Shown piece after piece: positions 1 through 5,038 of a stretch of DNA of 7,880 nucleotides. Position numbers and translations under genes: made by a program. The notes beneath the pieces are model-generated. The model saw only the letters and a list, made by a program, of their open reading frames with translations, was not told the origin of the DNA and made no database searches. The stretch spans positions 1 through 7,880 of the forward strand of contig DATHTK010000108.1 in assembly GCA_035463295.1 (NCBI GenBank). Direction: 5' to 3'. Source of the DNA: DATHTK01 sp035463295. Lineage in GTDB: Bacteria > Actinomycetota > Rubrobacteria > Rubrobacterales > Rubrobacteraceae. The stretch's first letter is position 1; every line of letters starts with the position of its first letter.

Positions 1-461
1 GGGAGTCCGACCAGGCCGCCGAGCGAGGAGCAGTTGACGATGGCGCCGCTGCCTTGCGCGCGCATCGGCCGCAGCTCGTGTTTCATGCAGGCCCAGACGC
101 CGCGCAGGTTGATCGCGTTCACGCGGTCGAAGATCTCGGCCGGTTCGTCGGCGGCGTCGGTCGGCGGAGCCTGGATGCCGGCGTTGTTGAACGCGAAGTC
201 GAGCCGGCCGAAGCTCGCCACGGTGCGTTCTACGAGTGCGGCGACCTGCTCCTCGTCGGACACGTCGCAGACGACGCCGAGCGCCTGACGGCCCGCGGAG
301 GTCAGCTCGGCCGTCGCGGTCCGGAGGGCCTGCTCGTTGCGGTCGGCAAGCACGACTGCGGCCCCGGACTCGGCGAACGCCCGCGCCGTGGCGAGCCCCA
401 TGCCGGAGCCGGCGCCGGTGACGACGGCAACGCGGTCGCGGAAGTCGTAGGTCGGGTTCAT
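1..461 (-). CDS. SDR family NAD(P)-dependent oxidoreductase, 3' end beyond window
   Basis: Partial classical short-chain dehydrogenase/reductase; 153 codons are visible and the frame is open to the window edge. The N-terminal Rossmann motif TGAGSGMG is at residues 15-22. An acidic residue ends the second beta strand (D40 in VVLAD), which in this family usually favours NAD(H). CDV is at 65-67, NNAG at 92-95, the active-site Asn at 118 (INLRGV) and the Ser region NCSS at 143-146. The YxxxK catalytic pair lies outside the window. The ATG at 461 is preceded by GGAG at 467-470 with a 5-base spacer. It follows the alcohol dehydrogenase by 47 bases on the same strand, so co-transcription is likely. 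It is a paralogue of the SDR at 1660-2430, sharing the AFNNAG, INLRGV, CMK and GAIVN blocks. The fold is certain; the substrate (an alcohol/carbonyl pair) is unknown. Confidence 0.93.
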   Translation of the reverse strand, partial: MNPTYDFRDRVAVVTGAGSGMGLATARAFAESGAAVVLADRNEQALRTATAELTSAGRQALGVVCDVSDEEQVAALVERTVASFGRLDFAFNNAGIQAPPTDAADEPAEIFDRVNAINLRGVWACMKHELRPMRAQGSGAIVNCSSLGGLVGL

Positions 462-508
462 GTGGTCTCCGGGTGAGTCGTCAAGGGGTGCGTCGGTCCC
501 ACGGGCGT

Positions 509-1531
509 TCACGGGCGCAGCAGCGTCTTGATTGAGCGGCGCTCGTCCATCGCGCGGTAGCCCTCCGCCACCTCCTCAAGCGGCAGCGTAAGGTCGAAGA
601 CCTTGCCGGGGTCGATCTTCCGGTCCCAGATCAGGTCGACCAGCTCGGGCAGGAAGCGGCGCACCGGGGCGGGGCCGCCGTGCAGGTGGATCGTGGCAAA
701 GAACAGCTCCATGCCGGGCAGCTGCACCTCCCACGTGACACCGACGAACCCGACGTGCCCGCCGGGGCGGGTGGAGCGGATGGCCTGCATCATCGACTCC
801 TGCGTGCCGACCGCCTCGACCACGGAGTGCGCGCCCAGTCCGTCGGTCATGTCCTTGATCTGCGCGACACCCTCGTCGCCGCGCTCGGTCACGATCTCGG
901 TCGCGCCGAACTCCCGGGCGAGCTTCTGCCGATCCTTGTGGCGGCTCATCGCGATGATCCGCTCGGCGCCCAGCTGCCTGGCCGCGAGCACCGCGCAGAG
1001 GCCCACCGCGCCGTCCCCGACGACCGCGACCGTCTTGCCGGGGCCCACCTCGGCAGCGACGGCGCCGAACCAGCCGGTACCGAGCACGTCGGAGGCCGCC
1101 AACAGGCTCGGCATCAGGTCGTCGGACGGGATGTCTGGAGTGGCGACCAGGGTGCCGTCCGCCAGCGGGACGCGCAGCCAGGGCGCCTGAGCACCCTCCG
1201 CCCCCATGGGCCGGGCGTCTACGCACCGGCACTGGTACCCCGCCTGACAGATCGGGCAGGTGTTGTCTGAAGCCCAGAACGACCCGACGACGAATTGGCC
1301 GGGCTCGATGTTCTTGACTTCGCTGCCGACCTCCTCGACGATGCCGACGTACTCATGGCCCATCGGCGTCGGCCCGTCGATCGGCTCGATGCCGCGGTAG
1401 GGCCAGAGGTCGGACCCGCACACGCAGGCCGCCGAGATCCTGATAACGGCGTCCGTCGGCTCGACGATCGTCGGGTCGGGGCGCTCTTCGAAGCGCACGT
1501 CTCTGGGGCCGTAAAGAACTGTTCCTCGCAC
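509..1531 (-). CDS. Zinc-dependent alcohol dehydrogenase (medium-chain dehydrogenase family)
   Basis: 340-residue MDR-family NAD(P)-dependent alcohol dehydrogenase, normal length, cytosolic. The N-terminal GroES-like domain carries the catalytic zinc ligands C38 (CVCGSD), H59 and E60 (MGHEYVG); D148 (ASDVLGTGWFGA) is at the position of the fourth conserved ligand. The Rossmann domain begins with VAVVGDGAVG at 168-177. The lobe that binds structural zinc reads DNTCPICQAGYQCRC at 89-103. C92, C95 and C103 align with three of the usual four cysteines, and D89 stands where the first is expected. The start is GTG at 1531, supported by GGAAGGAG at 1539-1546 with a 7-base spacer. It sits between two SDR genes on the same strand, 128 bases after the upstream one, probably as an operon. 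It interconverts an alcohol and an aldehyde or ketone; the substrate cannot be told. Confidence 0.94.
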   Translation of the reverse strand: MRGTVLYGPRDVRFEERPDPTIVEPTDAVIRISAACVCGSDLWPYRGIEPIDGPTPMGHEYVGIVEEVGSEVKNIEPGQFVVGSFWASDNTCPICQAGYQCRCVDARPMGAEGAQAPWLRVPLADGTLVATPDIPSDDLMPSLLAASDVLGTGWFGAVAAEVGPGKTVAVVGDGAVGLCAVLAARQLGAERIIAMSRHKDRQKLAREFGATEIVTERGDEGVAQIKDMTDGLGAHSVVEAVGTQESMMQAIRSTRPGGHVGFVGVTWEVQLPGMELFFATIHLHGGPAPVRRFLPELVDLIWDRKIDPGKVFDLTLPLEEVAEGYRAMDERRSIKTLLRP

Positions 1532-1659
1532 GATTTATCTCCTTCCAAATATCGAGTACGTGGTCGCGTCTTCGATGAACGCCGCCGCACCGCCTCACGC
1601 GATCTCCACGCCCGTCGCGTTCACCGCAGCGGCGTCACGGTTGTCGATAAACATCACTA

Positions 1660-2430
1660 CTACACCGTTTGGCCGCCGTCGACGACCATCGCGTGTCCGG
1701 TGGCGAAGGAGGCCGCGTCCGAACACAGCCACAGGACGGCCGCGGCGATCTCCTCGGGCGTCCCCATCCTCCCGATGGGCTCCTGCGAGATCACAGCTGC
1801 GCGCCCCTCTGGGGTGCCCCCGCTGAACCGCTGCATCATCTCGGTGTCGATGATCCCGGGGCAGATGGCGTTTATGCGGATGTTGGACGCTGCGTAGTCG
1901 AGGGCCGCCGATTTGCTGAGGCCGACCACGCCGTGTTTGGCGGCGACGTACGCGGCGCCTCCCGGGAAGCCCTTGACCCCGGCGCCCGAGGAGGTGTTCA
2001 CGATCGCGCCGCCCCCCTGCTCGAGCATCAGGGGAACCTCGTACTTCATGCACAAGAACACGCCGCGGAGGTTGATGGCGACGATCCGGTCCCACTCCTC
2101 CTCCGTGACGTCGGCCATCGGCTTGACCTCGTTTTCCACGCCGGCGTTGTTGAAGGCGACGTCCAGCCGCCCGAACATTTCGATGGTCTCGTCCAGGGCT
2201 GCCTTCACGTCCTCGGTTCGCGTCACGTCGCAGGCGATGGCGAGCGCGCCCCCGCCGAGTTCCTCGATCTTGCGGGCCGTGTCCCGAACGCTCTGTTCCG
2301 AGATGTCGGAGACCACCACGCTGGCGCCCTCGCGCGCGAACGCCAGCGCCGTGGCGCGGCCGATGCCACCCCCTGCCCCGGTTACGAACGCGACCTTTCC
2401 CGCGTAGCTTCCGTTCTGATTAGCTGTCAT
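1660..2430 (-). CDS. Classical SDR family oxidoreductase
   Basis: Complete 256-residue classical short-chain dehydrogenase/reductase of the FabG-like type, cytosolic. The cofactor motif TGAGGGIG is at 17-24. D42 closes the second beta strand (VVVSD), which in this family points to NAD(H). CDV is at 67-69 and NNAG at 94-97. The full catalytic tetrad is present: N120, S148, Y161 and K165 (YVAAK). It continues with ICPGIIDTEM and ends in the usual GHAMVVDGGQTV. The ATG at 2430 has AGGAG at 2434-2438, 3 bases upstream. It is the first gene of the leftward SDR-ADH-SDR set, 89 bases from the small membrane protein gene, and is paralogous to the SDR at the window's left edge. An 11-bp palindrome sits about 26 bases upstream. 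It oxidises a secondary alcohol or reduces a ketone, with specificity unknown. Confidence 0.95.
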   Translation of the reverse strand: MTANQNGSYAGKVAFVTGAGGGIGRATALAFAREGASVVVSDISEQSVRDTARKIEELGGGALAIACDVTRTEDVKAALDETIEMFGRLDVAFNNAGVENEVKPMADVTEEEWDRIVAINLRGVFLCMKYEVPLMLEQGGGAIVNTSSGAGVKGFPGGAAYVAAKHGVVGLSKSAALDYAASNIRINAICPGIIDTEMMQRFSGGTPEGRAAVISQEPIGRMGTPEEIAAAVLWLCSDAASFATGHAMVVDGGQTV

Positions 2431-2455
2431 GTTCTCCTATACGCGTTGCTAATCG

Positions 2456-2466
2456 TACCGTCGGTA
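2456..2466. promoter_or_regulatory. Candidate operator palindrome upstream of the SDR operon
   Basis: TACCG-T-CGGTA is a perfect 5+5 inverted repeat around one base, centred about 30 bases upstream of the SDR start at 2430. With the preceding G it contains GTACCGTC. The reverse complement of that octamer is at 3945-3952, and the close variant GTACCGAC is at 4034-4041, both in front of the cupin gene. That recurrence suggests a binding site for the AraC regulator or another shared factor. I found no convincing -35/-10 pair for this operon. Confidence 0.3.
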
Positions 2467-2519
2467 GTTAGGTCTCACGCCCTACCAAAGCCGAAGCTAC
2501 TCTTGAACGAAAGCCCAGA

Positions 2520-2735
2520 TCACTCCTTGGGGTCGGGATCGACTTCCTCTAGGATCTCCCGCGCCGTGAGAAGGAAGTCGATAAAGCTTATAGCGACGAG
2601 CAAACCAACCAGGGCGACAAATCGCGGCGAATCGCTCATCGGTATCAAGAGGATAATTAAGAGCGCGCTCCAGCCGAATATCAGCCACAGACGTCTCATA
2701 TAGCTCCAGCCGAATACCAGCCACAGATGTCTCAT
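2520..2735 (-). CDS. Small two-helix membrane protein (hypothetical)
   Basis: 71-residue protein, no family recognised. I chose the ATG at 2735 because a clean GGAGG lies at 2743-2747 with a 7-base spacer; the frame extends upstream to a TTG at 2831, but that start has no good ribosome site. Two hydrophobic segments are visible, about residues 16-33 (LWLIFGWSALLIILLIPM) and 39-58 (FVALVGLLVAISFIDFLLTA), followed by an acidic tail (ILEEVDPDPKE). It is probably an inner-membrane protein. Residues 1-23 contain a 12-residue near-repeat (MRHLWLVFGWSY, then MRRLWLIFGWS) produced by a 36-bp tandem duplication. The second copy also brings an in-frame ATG preceded by GGAG at a 4-base spacer, so translation could start at either. 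It is transcribed toward the SDR operon, 89 bases away, and divergently from the AraC gene. Function unknown. Confidence 0.6.
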   Translation of the reverse strand: MRHLWLVFGWSYMRRLWLIFGWSALLIILLIPMSDSPRFVALVGLLVAISFIDFLLTAREILEEVDPDPKE

Positions 2736-2738
2736 ATA
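2667..2738. repeat. 36-bp tandem duplication
   Basis: Two adjacent 36-bp units, 2667-2702 and 2703-2738, match at 34 of 36 positions (T/C at unit position 15 and C/T at position 26). They cover the first codons of the small membrane protein and keep its frame. The two substitutions change His to Arg and Val to Ile between the copies. It looks like a fairly recent slippage duplication. Confidence 0.95.
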
Positions 2739-2771
2739 TCCGCCTCCATCTCTTCTGTCTGACGCCGATTG

Positions 2772-2800
2772 TAGGGCCCTGCGCTGCAGGGCTCTATAAT
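2772..2800 (+). promoter_or_regulatory. Candidate promoter of the AraC gene with an overlapping inverted repeat
   Basis: TATAAT at 2795-2800 is a perfect -10 consensus, 75 bases upstream of the AraC start codon. Directly before it is a strong inverted repeat at 2772-2796. Its arms of 11 positions (GCCCTGC/GCAGGGC core, one G-T pair) surround a 3-base centre, and the right arm runs into the TATAAT box. A poor -35 match, TTGTAG, lies at 2769-2774, giving an overlong 20-base spacer filled by the palindrome. No T-run follows on either strand, so I read this as an operator rather than a terminator. It lies between divergent genes and could act on both. Confidence 0.45.
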
Positions 2801-2875
2801 GATTGTCGAGAATCTTTGTACTTTCCTGCAAATCCTGGAGACAGGTGTTGCAGGAATAAGTGAAGCAGCTACTCT

Positions 2876-3826
2876 ATGGATTTGATGAACCACCAACAGT
2901 CAGAGCGCGAGACGCAGAGGGCGCAAGCAGGCCGCGACGAGCTGGCCGAGCTCGTCGCTCGGGCCGTTGGCGAGGACGGGGCCGTCGAGGCGCCTGGGGG
3001 GCTCCGGCTGCTCCGCCAGTCCTCGCCCACCCCGAAGGACCACGGCGTCTCCTCACCCGCCTTTTGCGTGATCGCGCAAGGCTCCAAAGAGGTCCTGCTG
3101 GGCGACGATTGCTACCGCTACGACGCCGACCACTACCTCATCACCGCCGCCGCGCTGCCCACCGCGACTCGGGTCACCGAGGCGTCCGAGGAGCGGCCAT
3201 ACCTGGGCGTCGTCCTCGAGCTCGACCCCGCCCTCGTCGGCTCGGTCATGGTCGAGGCCGGTCATCCTGCGCCCGGGGAGAAGGCCGCCGTGCGGGCCTT
3301 CGAGGTGAGCCCGCTGGATGAGGGCCTCTTGGCCGCTGTGGTGCGTCTCGTCGGGCTGTTGGACGCCCCCGTCGATGAGGCCCGCTTCCTCCGGCCGCTC
3401 ATTACCCGCGAGATCGTCTTCCGGCTCCTAAAGGGGGAGCAGGGCGGCAGGCTACGCCAGATCGCGGTCCTCGGCGGCCACAGCCACCGCATCGCAAGGG
3501 CCCTGGAGCGGCTCCGCAAGGACTTCGACCGGCCGCTCCGGATCGAAGACATCGCCAGGGAGTTCGGGATGAGCGTCTCGGGCTTCCACCACCACTTCAG
3601 GGCGGTCACCGCGATGAGCCCCCTGCAGTTCCAGAAGCGGATGCGCCTGCAGGAGGCCCGCCATCTAATGCTAGCCGAGGACATAGACGCCGCGAGCGCC
3701 GGCTACCGGGTGGGCTACTCTGACGCCTCGCACTTCAACCGCGAGTACAAGAGGCTCTTCGGCGCGCCGCCTATGCGCGACGTGGAACGGCTGCGGGAAG
3801 GCGCCATGGAAAGCGCCTCCCTGTGA
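2876..3826 (+). CDS. AraC family transcriptional regulator with AraC_N sensor domain
   Basis: 316-residue DNA-binding regulator. The N-terminal part (about 40-185) fits the AraC_N type of sensor domain, with landmarks SPTPKDHG at 50-57, FCVIAQGSKEVLLGDDCYRYDADHY at 63-87, the LPTATRVTEAS stretch and PYLGVVLELD at 108-117. The C-terminal AraC/XylS module has two helix-turn-helix units, about 222-243 (RIEDIAREFGMSVSGFHHHF) and 270-292 (ASAGYRVGYSDASHFNREY), ending RLFGAPP. E. coli YqhC, which activates aldehyde reductase genes, has the same architecture. The ATG at 2876 is the first possible start in the frame, with a stop at 2861; it has no strong ribosome site, and the ATG at 2885 is an alternative. 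Its neighbours are an alcohol dehydrogenase and SDRs on one side and a cupin on the other, which are likely targets. The ligand is unknown. Confidence 0.93.
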   Translation: MDLMNHQQSERETQRAQAGRDELAELVARAVGEDGAVEAPGGLRLLRQSSPTPKDHGVSSPAFCVIAQGSKEVLLGDDCYRYDADHYLITAAALPTATRVTEASEERPYLGVVLELDPALVGSVMVEAGHPAPGEKAAVRAFEVSPLDEGLLAAVVRLVGLLDAPVDEARFLRPLITREIVFRLLKGEQGGRLRQIAVLGGHSHRIARALERLRKDFDRPLRIEDIAREFGMSVSGFHHHFRAVTAMSPLQFQKRMRLQEARHLMLAEDIDAASAGYRVGYSDASHFNREYKRLFGAPPMRDVERLREGAMESASL

Positions 3827-3875
3827 GCCGATCGGGAGCCGGTGATCTGTCCGCTTGCCTCGCCGCAGCCGCGCA

Positions 3876-3895
3876 GGTACAAAGCTCAACGTACC
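3876..3895. promoter_or_regulatory. Inverted repeat GGTAC-N10-GTACC
   Basis: GGTAC at 3876-3880 and GTACC at 3891-3895 form an inverted repeat whose half-sites start 15 bases apart, in the gap after the AraC gene. The half-site recurs at 3948-3952 and 4034-4038 in the same gap, and at 2455-2459 before the SDR operon. It may be a regulator site; this is inference from recurrence only. Confidence 0.25.
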
Positions 3896-3909
3896 ATATT
3901 TTCACTAGG

Positions 3910-3934
3910 GATCGTCGCATGATGTGAGACGATC
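3910..3934. promoter_or_regulatory. Inverted repeat GATCGTC-N11-GACGATC
   Basis: A perfect 7+7 inverted repeat with an 11-base spacer lies about 140 bases upstream of the cupin start. The heptamer CTAGGGA overlaps or flanks it at 3905-3911 and 3940-3946. No T-run follows, so it is not a typical terminator for the AraC gene. A regulator binding site for the cupin promoter is possible. Confidence 0.25.
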
Positions 3935-4023
3935 GCCCGCTAGGGACGGTACTGCTACGTCGGCGGACCTTTGTCACGCTCCGCTCTACGGGGACCGTAC
4001 GTTTATCGACATAGGGCCTGCGG

Positions 4024-4045
4024 CATATTAGTCGTACCGACGACT
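4024..4045 (+). promoter_or_regulatory. Candidate cupin promoter -10 and operator
   Basis: CATATT at 4024-4029 is a reasonable -10 hexamer, with only a weak -35 upstream. It is followed at once by a perfect 6+6 palindrome, AGTCGT-ACCG-ACGACT, at 4030-4045, where a transcription start would fall. This layout suits a repressor or regulator site controlling the cupin gene, whose start codon is 25 bases further on. The palindrome also contains GTACCGAC, related to motifs at 2455-2462 and 3945-3952. Confidence 0.35.
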
Positions 4046-4069
4046 TGGACGATCTTCGGAGGACGCGCC

Positions 4070-4483
4070 ATGCAGATCACCAGGAACACTCTCGAAACCA
4101 CTCCCGGCCCGAGCGATTGGTTCACCGGCGCGGTCTACATCGACACCGTCGCCACACCATCGGAAGCATCTCGCCTTGCTGCCAGCAGCGTCCACTTCAC
4201 CCCGGGCGCCAGAACCGCCTGGCACACCCACCCCAACGGCCAGACCATCTACGTCACCGAGGGCTTAGGCCTCTGCCAGCGCCGCGGCGGAGAGATCGAG
4301 GTGATCCGCCCCGGCGACCGCGTGTTCTTCGAGCCGGGTGAGGACCACTGGCACGGCGCCGCCTCGAACCGCTTCATGACCCACATAGCCATGCAAGAGG
4401 TCGACGAAGCGGGCAGCCCCGTCACCTGGGGCGAGCACGTAAGCGACGAGGAGTACGGCGCTGCGCCGCCCATCGACCGGTGA
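4070..4483 (+). CDS. Small cupin, (R)-hydroxynitrile-lyase-like metal-binding protein
   Basis: 137-residue single-domain cupin. The ATG at 4070 is chosen because GGAGG stands at 4058-4062 with a 7-base spacer; upstream in-frame codons lack such a site. It opens with PSDWFTGAVYID, followed by cupin motif 1, FTPGARTAWHTHPNGQTIYV, and motif 2, PGDRVFFEPGEDHWHGA. Likely metal ligands are H52, H54, Q58 and H93, with H95 and H105 (MTHIA) also lining the site. The pattern and length match the bacterial manganese cupin described as an (R)-selective hydroxynitrile lyase in Granulicella. Most relatives have no proven activity, so cyanohydrin cleavage is only one option and the natural substrate may be another small carbonyl compound. 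It follows the AraC gene on the same strand, 243 bases away, with its own probable promoter and operator. Cytosolic. Confidence 0.88.
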   Translation: MQITRNTLETTPGPSDWFTGAVYIDTVATPSEASRLAASSVHFTPGARTAWHTHPNGQTIYVTEGLGLCQRRGGEIEVIRPGDRVFFEPGEDHWHGAASNRFMTHIAMQEVDEAGSPVTWGEHVSDEEYGAAPPIDR

Positions 4484-4506
4484 CGGAACCCCTTCTCGGT
4501 GATGTA

Positions 4507-4533
4507 CGGGTGATGTAGAGAGGCCCTCACCCG
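4507..4533 (+). terminator. Weak hairpin downstream of the cupin gene
   Basis: CGGGTGA at 4507-4513 pairs with TCACCCG at 4527-4533 around a 13-base loop, 24 bases after the cupin stop codon. The stem is short and no T-run follows, so it is at best a weak or factor-assisted terminator. GGTGATGTA also occurs twice here, at 4498-4506 and 4509-4517. Confidence 0.25.
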
Positions 4534-4562
4534 CAGTCCCTCGGTAACCCCTACCTCGGGTA

Positions 4563-4582
4563 TTCGGCTTATCTACGCCGAT
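4563..4582. repeat. Hairpin repeat, copy 1
   Basis: TTCGGCTTATCTACGCCGAT matches the perfect palindrome at 4868-4887 at 18 of 20 positions, 305 bases away in direct orientation. Here only the outer TCGGC/GCCGA stem pairs. It begins 8 bases beyond the acceptor end of the tRNA fragment, reading the minus strand, where the terminator of an intact tRNA gene would stand. Confidence 0.8.
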
Positions 4583-4590
4583 TCGCGAGA

Positions 4591-4638
4591 GCCGACGAGC
4601 GGACTCGAACCGCTTACCCCTGCTCATTACGAGTGATC
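4591..4638 (-). pseudogene. 3' fragment of a tRNA-Thr(CGU)-like gene, candidate att site
   Basis: On the minus strand this reads as the 3' part of a tRNA. The anticodon arm is GATCA-CTCGTAA-TGAGC (4 of 5 pairs, anticodon CGU for threonine), followed by a 7-base variable stretch. A perfect T arm, AGCGG-TTCGAGT-CCGCT, lies at 4598-4614, then CGTCGGC as the acceptor 3' strand and a T discriminator. No D arm or matching 5' acceptor strand (GCCGACG) lies upstream; the sequence turns into the TTGC repeats instead. A tRNA cut in this way is the classic scar of site-specific integration into a tRNA 3' end. By its polarity the intact tRNA gene, and the element, would lie to the right (higher coordinates). 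A decayed tRNA pseudogene is the alternative. Confidence 0.7.
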
Positions 4639-4647
4639 GGTCAGGCG

Positions 4648-4672
4648 TTGCAGGGGTTTGCACAGGTTTGCA
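4648..4672. repeat. Phased TTGCA boxes, cluster 1
   Basis: TTGCA starts at 4648, 4658 and 4668, exactly one helical turn apart, directly beside the tRNA fragment. Such phased short repeats are typical of proteins that bind cooperatively on one DNA face, for instance excisionases, but no binder is identified here. Confidence 0.65.
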
Positions 4673-4708
4673 AATGCCGCATATTTAGAGGGGTTTCCTT
4701 TCCCTGCC

Positions 4709-4760
4709 TTGCTGCGTGTTGCACCGTATTGCGCTCCCGGTGGTATCAGAGTGGTATCAG
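4709..4760. repeat. Repeat unit A: phased TTGC boxes plus TGGTATCAG pair
   Basis: TTGC starts at 4709, 4719 and 4729 (10-bp period). TGGTATCAG follows at 4741-4749 and again at 4752-4760. The first TGGTATCAG begins 12 bases after the last TTGC box starts, the same distance as in unit B. CTGCGTGTTGC at 4712-4722 recurs exactly in unit B. A likely role is arm-type binding sites of a recombinase; inference only. Confidence 0.75.
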
Positions 4761-4867
4761 GGCGAGCGACAGTTACAGGCTGACGGTGGGTCCCATGGCA
4801 CGCCCTCGCGACCTTTGGAGCCACAATCCGCCGACATTCGATTCTGTGTGTTTCCATACGTTGCAGA

Positions 4868-4887
4868 ATCGGCTTATCTAAGCCGAT
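4868..4887. repeat. Perfect palindrome, copy 2 of the hairpin repeat
   Basis: ATCGGCTTA-TC-TAAGCCGAT is a perfect 9+9 inverted repeat with a 2-base centre. It is the second copy of the element at 4563-4582 and directly precedes the TTGC boxes of unit B. It lacks a T-run on either strand, although it could still slow or end transcription from the leftward glycosyltransferase operon, whose last stop codon is about 150 bases away. Confidence 0.85.
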
Positions 4888-4891
4888 CTGT

Positions 4892-4954
4892 TTGCTCGCG
4901 GTTGCTCACCGTTACTGCGTGTTGCTCCCTGAGTGGTGTCAGAGGTGGTGTCAA
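4892..4954. repeat. Repeat unit B: phased TTGCT boxes plus TGGTGTCAR pair
   Basis: TTGCT starts at 4892, 4902 and 4922, with a degenerate TTACT at 4912, all on a 10-bp period. TGGTGTCAG (4934-4942) and TGGTGTCAA (4946-4954) follow. Order and spacing copy unit A: the first TGGTGTCAG begins 12 bases after the last TTGC box. CTGCGTGTTGC at 4915-4925 is identical to 4712-4722. Confidence 0.75.
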
Positions 4955-5038
4955 ACACTATTTACGGACGCGGAGTAACTCGAGCTGCCGGAGGTGTCGG
5001 GATGATTGGACTTGGGGCGCAGCGAAGACCTTGTGCCT

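Larger units (their letters stand above)
4484..5038. other. Gene-free attachment-site-like region
   Basis: 555 bases between the cupin stop and the end of the glycosyltransferase gene. Frames of 60-170 codons cross it, but none has a ribosome site with recognisable protein character. Instead it holds a tRNA 3' fragment, phased TTGC boxes, TGGTRTCAR pairs and two copies of a palindrome, listed separately. Taken together this resembles the att end of an integrative element with integrase or excisionase arm sites. No integrase gene is in the window. Confidence 0.6.

Noticed and set aside
1595..1654. A 19-codon minus-strand frame between the first SDR stop and the alcohol dehydrogenase
   Set aside because: It starts with ATG 5 bases after the SDR stop but has no ribosome site and no recognisable character; most likely chance in GC-rich DNA.
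2736..2831. Upstream extension of the small membrane protein to TTG at 2831
   Set aside because: No usable ribosome site there, and the extra 32 residues are polar and overlap the inverted repeat and TATAAT region; the internal ATG has GGAGG at ideal spacing.
3971..4069. Upstream extension of the cupin frame
   Set aside because: The added residues have no cupin character and cover the likely promoter and palindrome; the ATG at 4070 has GGAGG at a 7-base spacer.
4640..4960. The short repeats as a CRISPR array or plasmid iterons
   Set aside because: The repeats are 5 to 9 bases on a helical period, without 20-40 base repeat/spacer units, and there is no cas or replication initiator gene.
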